This document shows positions 19,294-28,849 of a DNA stretch of 64,000 bases, piece by piece; within the stretch, counting starts at the first letter, position 1; every line of letters begins with the position of its first letter. Position numbers and translations under genes: made by a program. Location of the stretch: positions 797,493 to 861,492 of the forward strand of contig NZ_BIFR01000001.1 of assembly GCF_003967535.1 (NCBI RefSeq). Reading direction: 5' to 3'. Origin of the DNA: Tengunoibacter tsumagoiensis. GTDB lineage: Bacteria; Chloroflexota; Ktedonobacteria; Ktedonobacterales; Ktedonobacteraceae. Below the pieces are notes generated by a model. That model was not told the origin of the DNA. It did no database searches and worked only from the letters and a program-made list of their open reading frames with translations.

Positions 19294-20181
19294 TTACTGT
19301 GGTGTAATGATGTGCCAGACATTTGCAAGAAGCTCCATAATCGCATGATAGCTGATAATCACGACAGCCAGACTTGCAAGCACCATATGCACCGTTCTCC
19401 AGATCTTCATAATCTGGCGTGCCCTTCTCTGTTTGTGGAGCGAGATCACCAGAGCGCTCCTCTGAATGATAATTTCATAGCTGCGCTGGAAATCGACCCG
19501 CTCAGCAACACCAATCGGATGGATGGCCTCGGTTAGCTTGAGCAGCGGCTGCCCGCTCTGTAAGGCCGACTGGCAAAATTGTTTAAAGGTGGCTGATTTT
19601 CCAGCACACAGGCGTTCAATCGTATATTCTAGTTCCGTGATGCGCGCTTCTAGCGCCCCAACGATGCCAACGCCATTACTGCTTGCTTCATGAGCGATCA
19701 AGCGCGTCTGCCAGCTATCCAGAAGGCGTCCAGTGATGCCACTGATGACCAGAAAGACCAGACTATACAGCGCGCTGGGAGCCCAGTAGGTATCGGTCAG
19801 GCAATTCAAATTCTGGCAATAATCATGAGTAATATAGGCGTAATTGTCATGAAGGAAGGCAATCAGAATAGTGCTTATGCCCAGCCAGATATGCATCCAG
19901 AGCCAGTTTTGGACCTTACCAGGAAGGGCCCGCACAAAGCGACGGCGCAATGTATAGCTGCCAGTCCCCAACACGAGCCCAAACGCAATGATGCCAAAGA
20001 GCCGCAGTGGATCGTTCAGCGGACCAGGATAGTCCTGCGTCCTGAGCGCATAGCTATACCAGATATACAATGCCCCATAAAGAGCTATGCTGGCGGCCAG
20101 CCAGTACCAACGTGCAGATGTAGCAGGTACCCGCCAGACGCGCCGTAAGCCTGTGCCCGGACGTTTAGACATCATCGCCAT
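19294..20181 (-). CDS. Di-haem b-type cytochrome-like membrane protein
   Basis: 295 residues with about five membrane helices (near 25-45, 58-76, 93-112, 134-151, 262-284). Two His pairs with the spacing H-x13-H are present: H97/H111 in one helix and H265/H279 in another. This is the bis-histidyl pattern of ferric-reductase and other transmembrane two-haem b cytochromes. A soluble coiled-coil-like stretch (about 165-195) lies between them. It is 11 bp downstream of the Fe-S protein gene. The likely role is to carry electrons from the Fe-S protein across or into the membrane. The partner electron acceptor is unknown. Confidence 0.75.
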   Translation of the reverse strand: MAMMSKRPGTGLRRVWRVPATSARWYWLAASIALYGALYIWYSYALRTQDYPGPLNDPLRLFGIIAFGLVLGTGSYTLRRRFVRALPGKVQNWLWMHIWLGISTILIAFLHDNYAYITHDYCQNLNCLTDTYWAPSALYSLVFLVISGITGRLLDSWQTRLIAHEASSNGVGIVGALEARITELEYTIERLCAGKSATFKQFCQSALQSGQPLLKLTEAIHPIGVAERVDFQRSYEIIIQRSALVISLHKQRRARQIMKIWRTVHMVLASLAVVIISYHAIMELLANVWHIITPQ

Positions 20182-20192
20182 CTGATTTATTC

Positions 20193-22133
20193 CTATCTAG
20201 CGCGCTTGCGCAAAATTTGTTCAGTTGAGCCAAAGAAGGTGACGGGATTGACGCGAATAGCTGCTCCGGTGGGGCAGGCCTCTACGCAGGCTTGATTGTT
20301 ATAGCCCGCACAGAGATCACACTTGATGGCGATCTTTTTGCGCATCACGCTCAATGCATCGACCGCTGCTGGCTTATTCAGTGGGCCGGGATCAAGTGGG
20401 GTCTTTGCCATTGGCAGAGGTTTGCCCGCTCGACTGGACTTTTTCTCGCCGAGGAAAAAGCGGCTGAACTGCTGCCAGCTTTTCTGCTCGGACTGCTCGG
20501 CTCTGTCAGATAGCTCAACGATAGAGATGTTATCGTAGGGGCAGCGTTCGGCGCAGATGCCACAACCGATGCAGCTCTCGGTGATATAGACCTCTCCTCC
20601 AGGCATACGGGCAATTCCAGCGCGACTACACAGCATACAGACGGGGTCCTGACATTGGCGACAGGCTGTTGCGATACTGATATTGCCAACGACCATGCCC
20701 GTACGATTCATTCGCGAATGTCCATGGCGGCGCTCGCAGGCCTCTTCACATTCATTGCAATGAATGCATTTATCAAGATCGATGACGAGCACATCGGTTC
20801 CTTCGACAACGCCATCGCTGACAAGTGAATGCAATCCAGCGCGTGCCTCAGCGGCGGATAACGTATTGATATTTCTGAGATCAAAGGGCTCGAACACGCC
20901 GCTATGGGCCGCCTCTTTTGCCTGTTTATAGCCATGGAGCCGCTCTTGAAAGCGCTGAAGTACCTCTGGATAGTATTGAAAGAGCTGCATCAGAAGGTCA
21001 CGCTCAAACTCGGCGATCTCTGCACGTGTAATGGTTGCAACTGTGACGGCCTTGCGATCTCCCAACATGTCCAGTCCACCCACAAAGTAATCGCCACTCT
21101 GGCGGTAGGCAATAATGCGCTCGCTCCCTTTCTCGCGTCCTGTTCCGGCCAGTGTACGCCGCCCCACACGGACAAAGCCATCGAGGATCAGATGGAGCGA
21201 TTCGTGTACCTGGCGACCTTCTTCGCTAAAAAGCTGCTCATCGCGTGCATAGCGTTTAATCCTGGCCAGCTGTGCCAGTTGCTCCAGATCGTTTTCGGAG
21301 ACGCCTTGAAAGAGAGGGAGACGTTGCAGCATGGTCTGAACCAGTCTGCGAGCATGAAGCTGCTCAAAAAAATCTTTGACGGCTGGTACGATCTCGATAA
21401 GATGCTGCATCACCTGCTCGGGTACTTTTAGTGCCAGGAGCTCGGATTGCGCCAGGACCGTTACCGGGCGCGGTTGACCATTGAGCATCCCTTGCTCGCC
21501 AATATATTCGCCACGCCGTAGAACACCAAGCACCATCTCTTTCCCGTCTGGCCCCTGGGAGGAGAGCTGGCAGAGCCCATCCAGAACGAAATAGAGCTCG
21601 CGCCCAAACTCACCTTCGCGAAAAAGTAGCTCCCCCGGCTGGATCTGCACGATGCTGGATGAGGCCACCAGATGGAGCAGATAATTATTTGCAACCAGAC
21701 GTTCGTCGCGGAAGAGCGCCTGCTCGCGCAGCCGTTGCAGCATGTGAGGGGTACTCCAGCCATTGGGAAGCTGATTTAAAACGCGATGCATCTCAACTTT
21801 TTCTTCCCAACGCAGTCCCAACCGCTTTTTCAATGAGAGCATTAATAGATCGCGGTGATTGTCAACCGGGCAGACGGGAACACATGAGCCACACATCACA
21901 CATTCATCGGTGAAACGTGCGACCGAATCTGGTAGCGCTGGCGAGATCGTTGCCATATTGAGCTCAGCAATGGTGAGCGTATCAGCACTGGGAAGTGGGC
22001 AGGCGCGTAAACAGCGGTCACAGCCAATGCACATGTTTATCTCAAATTGGATCTCATCAGCGCTCAATGGACGGATATCCGCCCTGTGCGTAACACTGAT
22101 GAGAGATTCATTCATTCCCTCTTTTACCTGCAT
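20193..22133 (-). CDS. Multi-cluster ferredoxin fused to two cyclic-nucleotide-binding-type domains
   Basis: 646 residues. The N-terminal dicluster ferredoxin has C35-C38-C41-C45 and C78-C81-C84-C88. Two cNMP/CRP-effector beta-barrels follow (about 145-265 and 270-395). The phosphate-binding Arg is recognisable in the second (DRKAVTVAT); the first is degenerate (RPVTVLA). The C-terminus is a DmsB/HybA-like four-cluster module with Cys at 456-466, 491-502, 521-531 and 605-620. In total about six [4Fe-4S] clusters can be drawn. No helix-turn-helix is present, so this is not a CRP regulator. The order FAD reductase, this protein, cytochrome b suggests an electron bridge gated by a small ligand (inference). 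Confidence 0.85.
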   Translation of the reverse strand: MQVKEGMNESLISVTHRADIRPLSADEIQFEINMCIGCDRCLRACPLPSADTLTIAELNMATISPALPDSVARFTDECVMCGSCVPVCPVDNHRDLLMLSLKKRLGLRWEEKVEMHRVLNQLPNGWSTPHMLQRLREQALFRDERLVANNYLLHLVASSSIVQIQPGELLFREGEFGRELYFVLDGLCQLSSQGPDGKEMVLGVLRRGEYIGEQGMLNGQPRPVTVLAQSELLALKVPEQVMQHLIEIVPAVKDFFEQLHARRLVQTMLQRLPLFQGVSENDLEQLAQLARIKRYARDEQLFSEEGRQVHESLHLILDGFVRVGRRTLAGTGREKGSERIIAYRQSGDYFVGGLDMLGDRKAVTVATITRAEIAEFERDLLMQLFQYYPEVLQRFQERLHGYKQAKEAAHSGVFEPFDLRNINTLSAAEARAGLHSLVSDGVVEGTDVLVIDLDKCIHCNECEEACERRHGHSRMNRTGMVVGNISIATACRQCQDPVCMLCSRAGIARMPGGEVYITESCIGCGICAERCPYDNISIVELSDRAEQSEQKSWQQFSRFFLGEKKSSRAGKPLPMAKTPLDPGPLNKPAAVDALSVMRKKIAIKCDLCAGYNNQACVEACPTGAAIRVNPVTFFGSTEQILRKRAR

Positions 22134-22174
22134 GGAATCTTCCCATCTGCTAGCTGTTGGATGACAGTAAAAGC

Positions 22175-24601
22175 TTACGAAGTCTGATGTAACAGCCTGC
22201 TACAGCTTGCACAAAAGCGGGCAATCGGCATATTTACGACCCCGCAATAGCGGCAGATCACCATCTGTTGAACGATGTCTGGTGCGGCAGCTTGCGGAAC
22301 TGGCGCAGAGACGAGGGCTGCCGTAGGGATCGAGCCAGCCCTGGTACCTGTGTTGCGAGTGGTCTCTTTAAAGGGGATCAGCAGCTTTTCAGTCTGCTCT
22401 TTTCCTGCCTGGAGATCCACAAACAGCATCGTTGTACAGCCAAGCATAATCTGATCGCCATGAACAAGCCGCTGAGGAGCCTGAATGCGGATCTGATTGA
22501 CCATCACGCCATTACTACTGTTCAGATCCCGAATGTAGAGACCTCCATCTGGACCGGGAGCGATCTCAGCATGGCGGCGCGAGGCCACTCCATCCAGCAG
22601 CTCAATATCATTTCCCGTCTCTCGTCCCAGCGTACTCTTTTTTCCTGCCTTTAATAGATGTACTTTAGGGGCCTGCTTACTGCCAGCTTCTGGAAAAATA
22701 ATCAGCGCAGGCACTTCTTTAAAGGTGGCTACAACCTGTGCTGGCAGCGCTTGTTTAGAGCCTGGCGGCAGAAGTGAGCCATCTTGATTTAGAACAGGGC
22801 GACCCGCAGAAAGAGCCTGCTTGAGATCTGGCGTACGATGTAAGATGGTGTCGCTCAAGGGATCACTGGGGACTGCTCTCACAGCCCGAGACTGAACCGG
22901 CAGCGGAGTCCGTTGTAGAAAGCGGAAATGAGCATGCAATCCAATACGGATCTCATCCTGCTGGCTCAAAAGATATGGCTGCTGCTTGACCAGCCGCGTG
23001 CCATTGAGATAGGTCCCGTTGCTACTGCCTAGATCGTAAAGGAGATACTTGTCCTCATAATGCTGGATCTCCGCGTGTTGACGCGAAACAGTAGGCTCAT
23101 CAATCAGCAGGTGAACGCCAGCCTGCCGACCAATCAGCGTTGACGCATTCTGGTACAGAACCATTTCCGGGAGATGCAGATCAGTCGCATCGGGCAATTG
23201 CACCAGAAGCGCTTCACCGGGTCCCAACGAAGCTTGTGCCTTATCCATGATCTCCTCTAACGTCTTCACTGTGGGTCCACTGACCTCTGTGGCTCTTCTC
23301 TGTGCTGGCTCACTGACGCCATTCAGCCGATTTGCCCCCAACAAAGGAGGCGGAACCCCTTTCTGATCCAGCCATTCTCCAAGCTGAAAGTCTTCAGCCA
23401 GTAATTGCTCTCGTACTGACCCCAGATTGACCTGATGATCGATAGCTCGCTTAAAAGCCAGTGCCTGCCGCCGATCGCCTACAAACAGGAAGCCGACGGC
23501 ATAATCATCCTTTAAGAGCACCTTGCGATAACTTTTTGGCTGTGGATCGGCCACCAGGGCCTCATATCCAGAGAGATTGGTCTTACCTGCCGCAGCAAAG
23601 TGGAGCTTATACAGGCAAGTTGCATTATAGAAATTTTGGATAGCAAAAGGGTGCTGCGTATCAAGAATAGTAAGCATGCTATAGGCTGCTGCTCTTGCCT
23701 GCTGGATGGCGGGATACCACTGCCCAATGACGCGGGTGCGTTTGGTATGTGTATCTACCGTCTCAACGATATCGCCAGCGGCATAGATATCCTGGGCGCT
23801 TGTCTGCATATGTTGATCGACATGGACGCCCCGCCAGCAGCTCACTGAACTATGGCGCAAAAAGCCGATATTGGGCTCGACGCCAATGGCGAGAAGGAGT
23901 AGATCGCAGGGATAGCTATTGCCACGGCGTGTCACCACATGGGTAATCTCGCCGTGATCGCCCTCAATTTTTACAATCTCTTCATCAAGATGGACCGCAA
24001 CACCATCGCGCTGAACCTGCTGTAGAACCAGATCGGAGGCTGTTTCATCCAGCACCTCGGACCAGAGTCGTTGCCCTCGAACCAGATGGGTCACGGGATG
24101 CTGACGCTGGCGTAGCGTCTCAACGGTCTCGAGGGCAAGGGTTCCACCACCACAGACAATAATATGCTGAGCAAGCGGAAGGCGCTCCACAATAGCCTGA
24201 TAGTCCGCGACAGTGCGGAGTGTAAAGACGCCCTGAAGATCAGCCCCGGGACAATTCAAACGTACAGCATGACTTCCACCCGCCAGTAACAACTTTCGAT
24301 AGTGGACCTGCGAGCCGCTCTCCAGTTGAACTAAATGTTGCTGTGCCTGAACGCCGACGACCTTCGCGGGTAGAAAATGGATCTTGTGCTCCTGGTAAAA
24401 ATTGTCGGGTCGTGCCCAGAGCTTCTCCTCTGTAATCCGTCCAGCCAGATAATCCTTCAAGGCAGGCCGATAATAAACAGGAAAAGGCTCATCTGCAATA
24501 ATGCCAATTGTGGCAGTTGGATCCTCTACACGTAAAATCTCGGCGGCTGTAATACCAGCTATGCCATTGCCAATAATGAGATATGTTATTTTTTCAACCA
24601 T
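22175..24601 (-). CDS. FAD/NAD(P)H-dependent oxidoreductase fused to two FHA domains and a zinc ribbon
   Basis: 808 residues. The first 400 are a rubredoxin/NirB-type pyridine-nucleotide reductase: FAD motif IIGNGIAGITAAEIL, NAD(P) motif IIVCGGGTLALETVETL, and DIYAAGDIVE near the FAD-binding end. Two FHA domains follow, both with the conserved GR, S-R-x-H and N-G pattern (IGRQAGVHLLIDEPTVSRQH; LGRETGNDIELLDGVASRRH, then SSNG in both). The C-terminus is a zinc ribbon (CRYC...CASC). FHA domains bind phosphothreonine, so a kinase could dock on or control the reductase. It is the first gene of the four-gene run. A hairpin occupies its leader just before the ATG. Confidence 0.88.
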   Translation of the reverse strand: MVEKITYLIIGNGIAGITAAEILRVEDPTATIGIIADEPFPVYYRPALKDYLAGRITEEKLWARPDNFYQEHKIHFLPAKVVGVQAQQHLVQLESGSQVHYRKLLLAGGSHAVRLNCPGADLQGVFTLRTVADYQAIVERLPLAQHIIVCGGGTLALETVETLRQRQHPVTHLVRGQRLWSEVLDETASDLVLQQVQRDGVAVHLDEEIVKIEGDHGEITHVVTRRGNSYPCDLLLLAIGVEPNIGFLRHSSVSCWRGVHVDQHMQTSAQDIYAAGDIVETVDTHTKRTRVIGQWYPAIQQARAAAYSMLTILDTQHPFAIQNFYNATCLYKLHFAAAGKTNLSGYEALVADPQPKSYRKVLLKDDYAVGFLFVGDRRQALAFKRAIDHQVNLGSVREQLLAEDFQLGEWLDQKGVPPPLLGANRLNGVSEPAQRRATEVSGPTVKTLEEIMDKAQASLGPGEALLVQLPDATDLHLPEMVLYQNASTLIGRQAGVHLLIDEPTVSRQHAEIQHYEDKYLLYDLGSSNGTYLNGTRLVKQQPYLLSQQDEIRIGLHAHFRFLQRTPLPVQSRAVRAVPSDPLSDTILHRTPDLKQALSAGRPVLNQDGSLLPPGSKQALPAQVVATFKEVPALIIFPEAGSKQAPKVHLLKAGKKSTLGRETGNDIELLDGVASRRHAEIAPGPDGGLYIRDLNSSNGVMVNQIRIQAPQRLVHGDQIMLGCTTMLFVDLQAGKEQTEKLLIPFKETTRNTGTRAGSIPTAALVSAPVPQAAAPDIVQQMVICRYCGVVNMPIARFCASCSRLLHQTS

Positions 24602-24606
24602 AGTCA

Positions 24607-24630
24607 GGTGCGCTCATCTTACTGCGCACC
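24607..24630 (-). promoter_or_regulatory. Hairpin immediately upstream of the FAD-FHA reductase start
   Basis: GGTGCGC (24607-24613) and GCGCACC (24624-24630) form a 7-bp GC-rich stem over a 10-nt loop, ending 5 nt before the ATG (24599-24601). No ordinary Shine-Dalgarno is seen, so the hairpin would sit where the ribosome binds. Regulation by RNA folding is possible but unproven. Confidence 0.4.
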
Positions 24631-25183
24631 GTCCCCCTCTCTCCACGCTCAAGTTCTCAAGCCCCAAAACAGCATGAGCCACAGCCAGTCAGCATAGTTC
24701 TCGTTCTCTAAAAATACAGCTTCTTTATAATGAAGTATACATGATGCATGCCAATATGCTCATATGTGCCCCTACTCTTTTCCTATTTCCCCCACACGTC
24801 CATCGTCATGGCGTGTGCTTCATGAAAATGACATACCAGGACCTCAGTCGTGCCTATCTTCATCTATGGTAACTAAAAGCGTGCGGGGTGCAAATACAGC
24901 AAGAGGGGCTCTCACCCCCTCACTATGGCTATAGATGCTCCCGGCAGTCATCCTGGCTGCGGAACGAGATGAGCTTCAGGGGATCAGGTCAAACAGCCCG
25001 ATGGTCATAGGACAGTGGTAATGTTCTGCGAAAAAGCTTGTAAAGAAGAGGTACAATAAGGAAGAACTAAGTTTCTTATCAACTATCTACCAATGCCGAT
25101 GGGCCTTACCCTCTCTACTACTGGCCAGAACCGACGATAATTGGCACTCAACACTTTAATGAAAATGATGATGGAGGATTTCT
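24631..25183. other. Divergent intergenic region between the redox cluster and dnaE
   Basis: About 550 bp. No gene, tRNA or complete promoter pair was recognised. A GAGGGG...CCCCTC stem near 24901-24922 is short. Promoters for both divergent units must lie here. GGAGG before ATG 25184 serves dnaE. Confidence 0.5.
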
Positions 25184-28100
25184 ATGGGGGCAGATTTTGC
25201 GCACCTGCATGTACATACCGAATACTCGCTACTGGATGGTTTTAGCCGCATTAAAAAGCTGGTGAAACAATCTAAAGAGCTTGGTATGAATCATCTGGCC
25301 ATTACAGATCATGGTGCAATGTATGGGGCATTAGAGTTTTATAAAGAGTGCAAAAAGGGTGGGGTCAATCCGATTCTGGGCGTGGAAAGTTACCTGGTGG
25401 CTGATCATAAGGATAAACCTCGTTTTAAGCAGGGAGATAAGCGTTATTATCATCTCTTACTGTTGGCGAAGAACAACCAGGGATATCGTAATCTCATGAA
25501 GATGATGACCCTTGCCAATACTGATGGTATGCATGCCAACCGCGCTCGTATCGATAAAGGGCTCCTTGCACAATATGGCGAAGGTATTATCGCAACATCT
25601 TCCTGTCTGGGTGGAGAGATCCCTCAACTATTGATAGAGGGGAAGACAGAAGAGGCCTATCAGGCGGCTCGCTGGTTTCGTGACACGCTGGGTCCAGAGA
25701 ACTTTTATCTAGAGATCCAGGATCATGATGGCTATCCAGAGCAGTTGCCGGTTAATCAGCACTTATTTCAGATGAGTAAAGACCTGAAGATGCCCCTGAT
25801 CGCTACGAATGACCTGCACTATGTCAATGACCATGATGCCCATGCACACGAGATCCTGCTCTGTGTCCAGACGCAGAACGCGCTGAGCAATCCTAAGCGC
25901 TTTAAATTTGAGAGCAATGAGTTCTTTTTGCGCAGCCCCGAACAGATGAGCCGCCTCTTCCCAGATCTCCCCGATGCTCTTCTGAATACCGTACGCCTGG
26001 CAGAGCAATGTGAGGTCGATCCATTTGCTTACAAAGCCCGCCTGCCCGATGTCGAGATTCCACCTCAGTATTCCACCCCGGATGAATACCTCTATGCACT
26101 CTGTGAAGAAGGCATTCGCTATCGCTATGGAGAGATGACCGATCCCATCAAGCGCCAGTTAGACTATGAATTGAGCATCATTATTCAGAAGGGGTTTGTC
26201 GCATACTTCCTGGTGGTCGCTGATTATGTGGGTTGGGCCCGCAACAATGGCATTCGCTGTCTGGCCAGGGGCTCGGCTGCTGGAAGCGTCGTCGCCTATT
26301 CGTTAGGTATTACCAATGTCGACCCATTGCGCTACCATCTCTTATTTGAACGCTTCCTCAATCCTGAGCGCGACGATATGCCCGATATCGATATGGACTT
26401 TCCGGATGATCGGCGTGAAGAAGTTATCTCTTATTTAGCTCAGAAGTATGGGCATGAGTGTGTAGCGCAGATGGCAACCTTTATGACGATGGCTGCCAAG
26501 GGAGCTGTTCGTGATGTGGCCCGGGTTCTGGAGAAACAGACGCTGGGCGATCGGATTACCCGTATGATCCCGACAGGCCCTAAAGTTACATTGCAGGGAT
26601 CACTGGATTCGGTCAAAGAGCTATCCGACCTGCGTGAACATGACTCTGAAGCCAGAGAACTGCTGGATTTAGCCTTAGAGCTAGAGGGATCAGTTCGTGG
26701 TACCGGCGTTCATGCGGCTGGCGTCCTGGTTGCCAATGAGGCGCTGTATAACTTTGTGCCGCTCCAGATTCGTGAGGGCCGTTACTCTACCCAATATGAG
26801 CATGCGCATCTGGAAGAGATTGGCCTGATCAAATACGATATTCTGGGCCTGGCCAACTTAACGATTATCGATAATGCCCTCAAATTTATCAAGGCCTCGC
26901 GTGGAGAAGAGATTAATCTAGAGAAACTGCCTCTGGACCCGGTTCCCGACGATGAAGAGCAGAACAAAAGGAGACAAAAAGCCTTTGATCTGCTGGCGGC
27001 TGGCGAAACAACGGGCGTCTTCCAGTTAGAAAGTGCAAAGATGCGTGAGTACATTAAAATGCTCAAGCCAACCTGCATCGAAGACGTAACCGCCATGGTC
27101 GCACTCTACCGGCCTGGTCCGATGGATAGTATTCCTGACTTTGTTGACGCCAAACATGGTCGCAAAAAAGTAACGTATCTGGACCCACGGCTGGAAGAAT
27201 GGCTGGCAGAATCCTATGGCATTATCGTTTATCAGGACCAGGTGCTGCTGATCGCCGTCAATCTGGCCGGCTTCTCCTGGGGAAAAGTGAATAAGTTCCG
27301 TAAGGCCCTCAGTAAAAAAATCATGAGCGAAGTTGAAGGGTATCGCGGTGATTTTATCAAGGGCTGTGTCAAAAATGGCGTCAAGCAAGAGGTAGCGGAA
27401 GAGCTCTTTACCCTTGTGCTTCCCTTTGGTGGCTATGGTTTTAATAAAGCGCACGCCGCCAGCTATGCAGTCGTTGCCTTTTATACAGCGTACCTCAAGG
27501 CCAACTATACAGCCGAATTTATGGCAGCAACGATGACCGCAGTCGCATCAGATTCGGTTAAGATCGCCAATGCGGTAACCGAATGTAAGCGCATGGGCGT
27601 GGAGGTGCATGGGCCAGATGTCAATAAGAGTGATCGTGGTTTCACAGTTGAGAATAACGAGATCCGCTTTGGTCTTCTAGCGATTAAAGGCGTGGGCGAT
27701 GGTCCAATTAACGAGATTGTTCGAGCCCGTGAGGAGAGCCCTTTCAAATCTCTGGCAGATTTCTGCACCCGTGTTGACCCTAAATCGGTCGGCAAAGGGG
27801 CCATTGAGACGCTGATCAAGGCCGGTGCGCTTGACTCACTTGCCGATGGCAAACGCCACCAGTTGCTCGATTCCGTTGAGCGGGCCATGAACTTTGGTAA
27901 GAGTGAGCGCTCAGCCAGGGAACGAGGTATGATGAGCCTCTTTGGTGATCTGGAAGAGGTCAGCAGTGCACTGGAGTTTGCACTCAACCACGATGCCAGA
28001 GAGATTCCACGTCAGCAGTTGCTTGCCTGGGAGAAAGAGCTGATTGGTATCTATATCTCAAAGCATCCGCTCTCCTATTTAAGCGATCTCTTCAAGGGCC

Positions 28101-28678
28101 GTGTGACGCATACTACAGTAGAGATTACAGCCGAGTTAGATAAAAAGAAGGTCGTCCTGGGCGGCAGTATTAAAGAGGCTCGTAAGATTACAACGAAGAA
28201 AGGCGATACCATGTGTGTCTTCCAACTGGAAGATGTAGATGGAACAATTGGGATTACTGTCTTCCCCCGCGCCTATGAAGAGAATAGCGAGCTCTTCGTT
28301 GATGGTACTATCGTGATCATCGGCGGAGAGGTACAGATTCGCCGTGACGAGCCGGGCATTCTTTGCAACACCATCTCGCCCGTCAAAGCAGTCGAGGAAG
28401 AGATGAACCGCAAGGCCTATCAGCTCTGGCTCAATGTGCAGTTGAGCGGCAGCGATGAGATCTCCGTCTCTAACGATATTATGAAGATTCAAGATATCCA
28501 TCGCTACTTAAACGAGCGTCCAGGCCGCGATCATTATGAGATTATTGTCTCTAACGGCGAATGGAAGGCCCGGCTGACTCCCAGCGACAACACCATTAAC
28601 TATTGTCCAGAACTGATGACAAAGCTGGAACGCACTCTCGGTTCAGGGATGATTCAGGTGTATGAGATGGATCGCTAA
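25184..28678 (+). CDS. dnaE: DNA polymerase III alpha subunit
   Basis: 1164 residues, the normal length for DnaE. The PHP domain starts HLHVHTEYSLLDG and has ITDHGAMYGALEFY. The polymerase active site shows PDIDMDFPDD, and PxxARGSAAGS-like RCLARGSAAGSVVAYSLG precedes it. The Helix-hairpin-helix and OB regions (VVLGGSIKEARKITTKKGDT) follow near the C-terminus. It replicates the chromosome as the catalytic core of the holoenzyme. The start ATG has GGAGG at a good distance. It is transcribed away from the redox cluster. Confidence 0.97.
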   Translation: MGADFAHLHVHTEYSLLDGFSRIKKLVKQSKELGMNHLAITDHGAMYGALEFYKECKKGGVNPILGVESYLVADHKDKPRFKQGDKRYYHLLLLAKNNQGYRNLMKMMTLANTDGMHANRARIDKGLLAQYGEGIIATSSCLGGEIPQLLIEGKTEEAYQAARWFRDTLGPENFYLEIQDHDGYPEQLPVNQHLFQMSKDLKMPLIATNDLHYVNDHDAHAHEILLCVQTQNALSNPKRFKFESNEFFLRSPEQMSRLFPDLPDALLNTVRLAEQCEVDPFAYKARLPDVEIPPQYSTPDEYLYALCEEGIRYRYGEMTDPIKRQLDYELSIIIQKGFVAYFLVVADYVGWARNNGIRCLARGSAAGSVVAYSLGITNVDPLRYHLLFERFLNPERDDMPDIDMDFPDDRREEVISYLAQKYGHECVAQMATFMTMAAKGAVRDVARVLEKQTLGDRITRMIPTGPKVTLQGSLDSVKELSDLREHDSEARELLDLALELEGSVRGTGVHAAGVLVANEALYNFVPLQIREGRYSTQYEHAHLEEIGLIKYDILGLANLTIIDNALKFIKASRGEEINLEKLPLDPVPDDEEQNKRRQKAFDLLAAGETTGVFQLESAKMREYIKMLKPTCIEDVTAMVALYRPGPMDSIPDFVDAKHGRKKVTYLDPRLEEWLAESYGIIVYQDQVLLIAVNLAGFSWGKVNKFRKALSKKIMSEVEGYRGDFIKGCVKNGVKQEVAEELFTLVLPFGGYGFNKAHAASYAVVAFYTAYLKANYTAEFMAATMTAVASDSVKIANAVTECKRMGVEVHGPDVNKSDRGFTVENNEIRFGLLAIKGVGDGPINEIVRAREESPFKSLADFCTRVDPKSVGKGAIETLIKAGALDSLADGKRHQLLDSVERAMNFGKSERSARERGMMSLFGDLEEVSSALEFALNHDAREIPRQQLLAWEKELIGIYISKHPLSYLSDLFKGRVTHTTVEITAELDKKKVVLGGSIKEARKITTKKGDTMCVFQLEDVDGTIGITVFPRAYEENSELFVDGTIVIIGGEVQIRRDEPGILCNTISPVKAVEEEMNRKAYQLWLNVQLSGSDEISVSNDIMKIQDIHRYLNERPGRDHYEIIVSNGEWKARLTPSDNTINYCPELMTKLERTLGSGMIQVYEMDR

Positions 28679-28729
28679 CAACATTGCCATCCCGACACTA
28701 TGAGAAGCGCTTCTTTTATTTTTGCAATT

Positions 28730-28758
28730 TTGACACTGCTAAAAATTATCGCTATACT
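28730..28758 (+). promoter_or_regulatory. Sigma-70 type promoter upstream of the PrsW-like gene
   Basis: TTGACA (28730-28735), exactly 17 nt, TATACT (28753-28758). The leader would be about 85 nt to GTG 28850. A second TATAAT (28817-28822) lies nearer the gene but has no clear -35 box. Confidence 0.75.
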
Positions 28759-28849
28759 ACACAGAAACCTTAGCTTGAGCTCGTACGTATACAGTTTATA
28801 GCAGTACATGTATTGATATAATATTTTGCATCAAAGAAGGTTTAACATA

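Noticed and set aside
20193..22133. CRP/FNR-type transcription factor
   Set aside because: The cNMP-type domains are not followed by a helix-turn-helix; the rest is Fe-S cluster modules.
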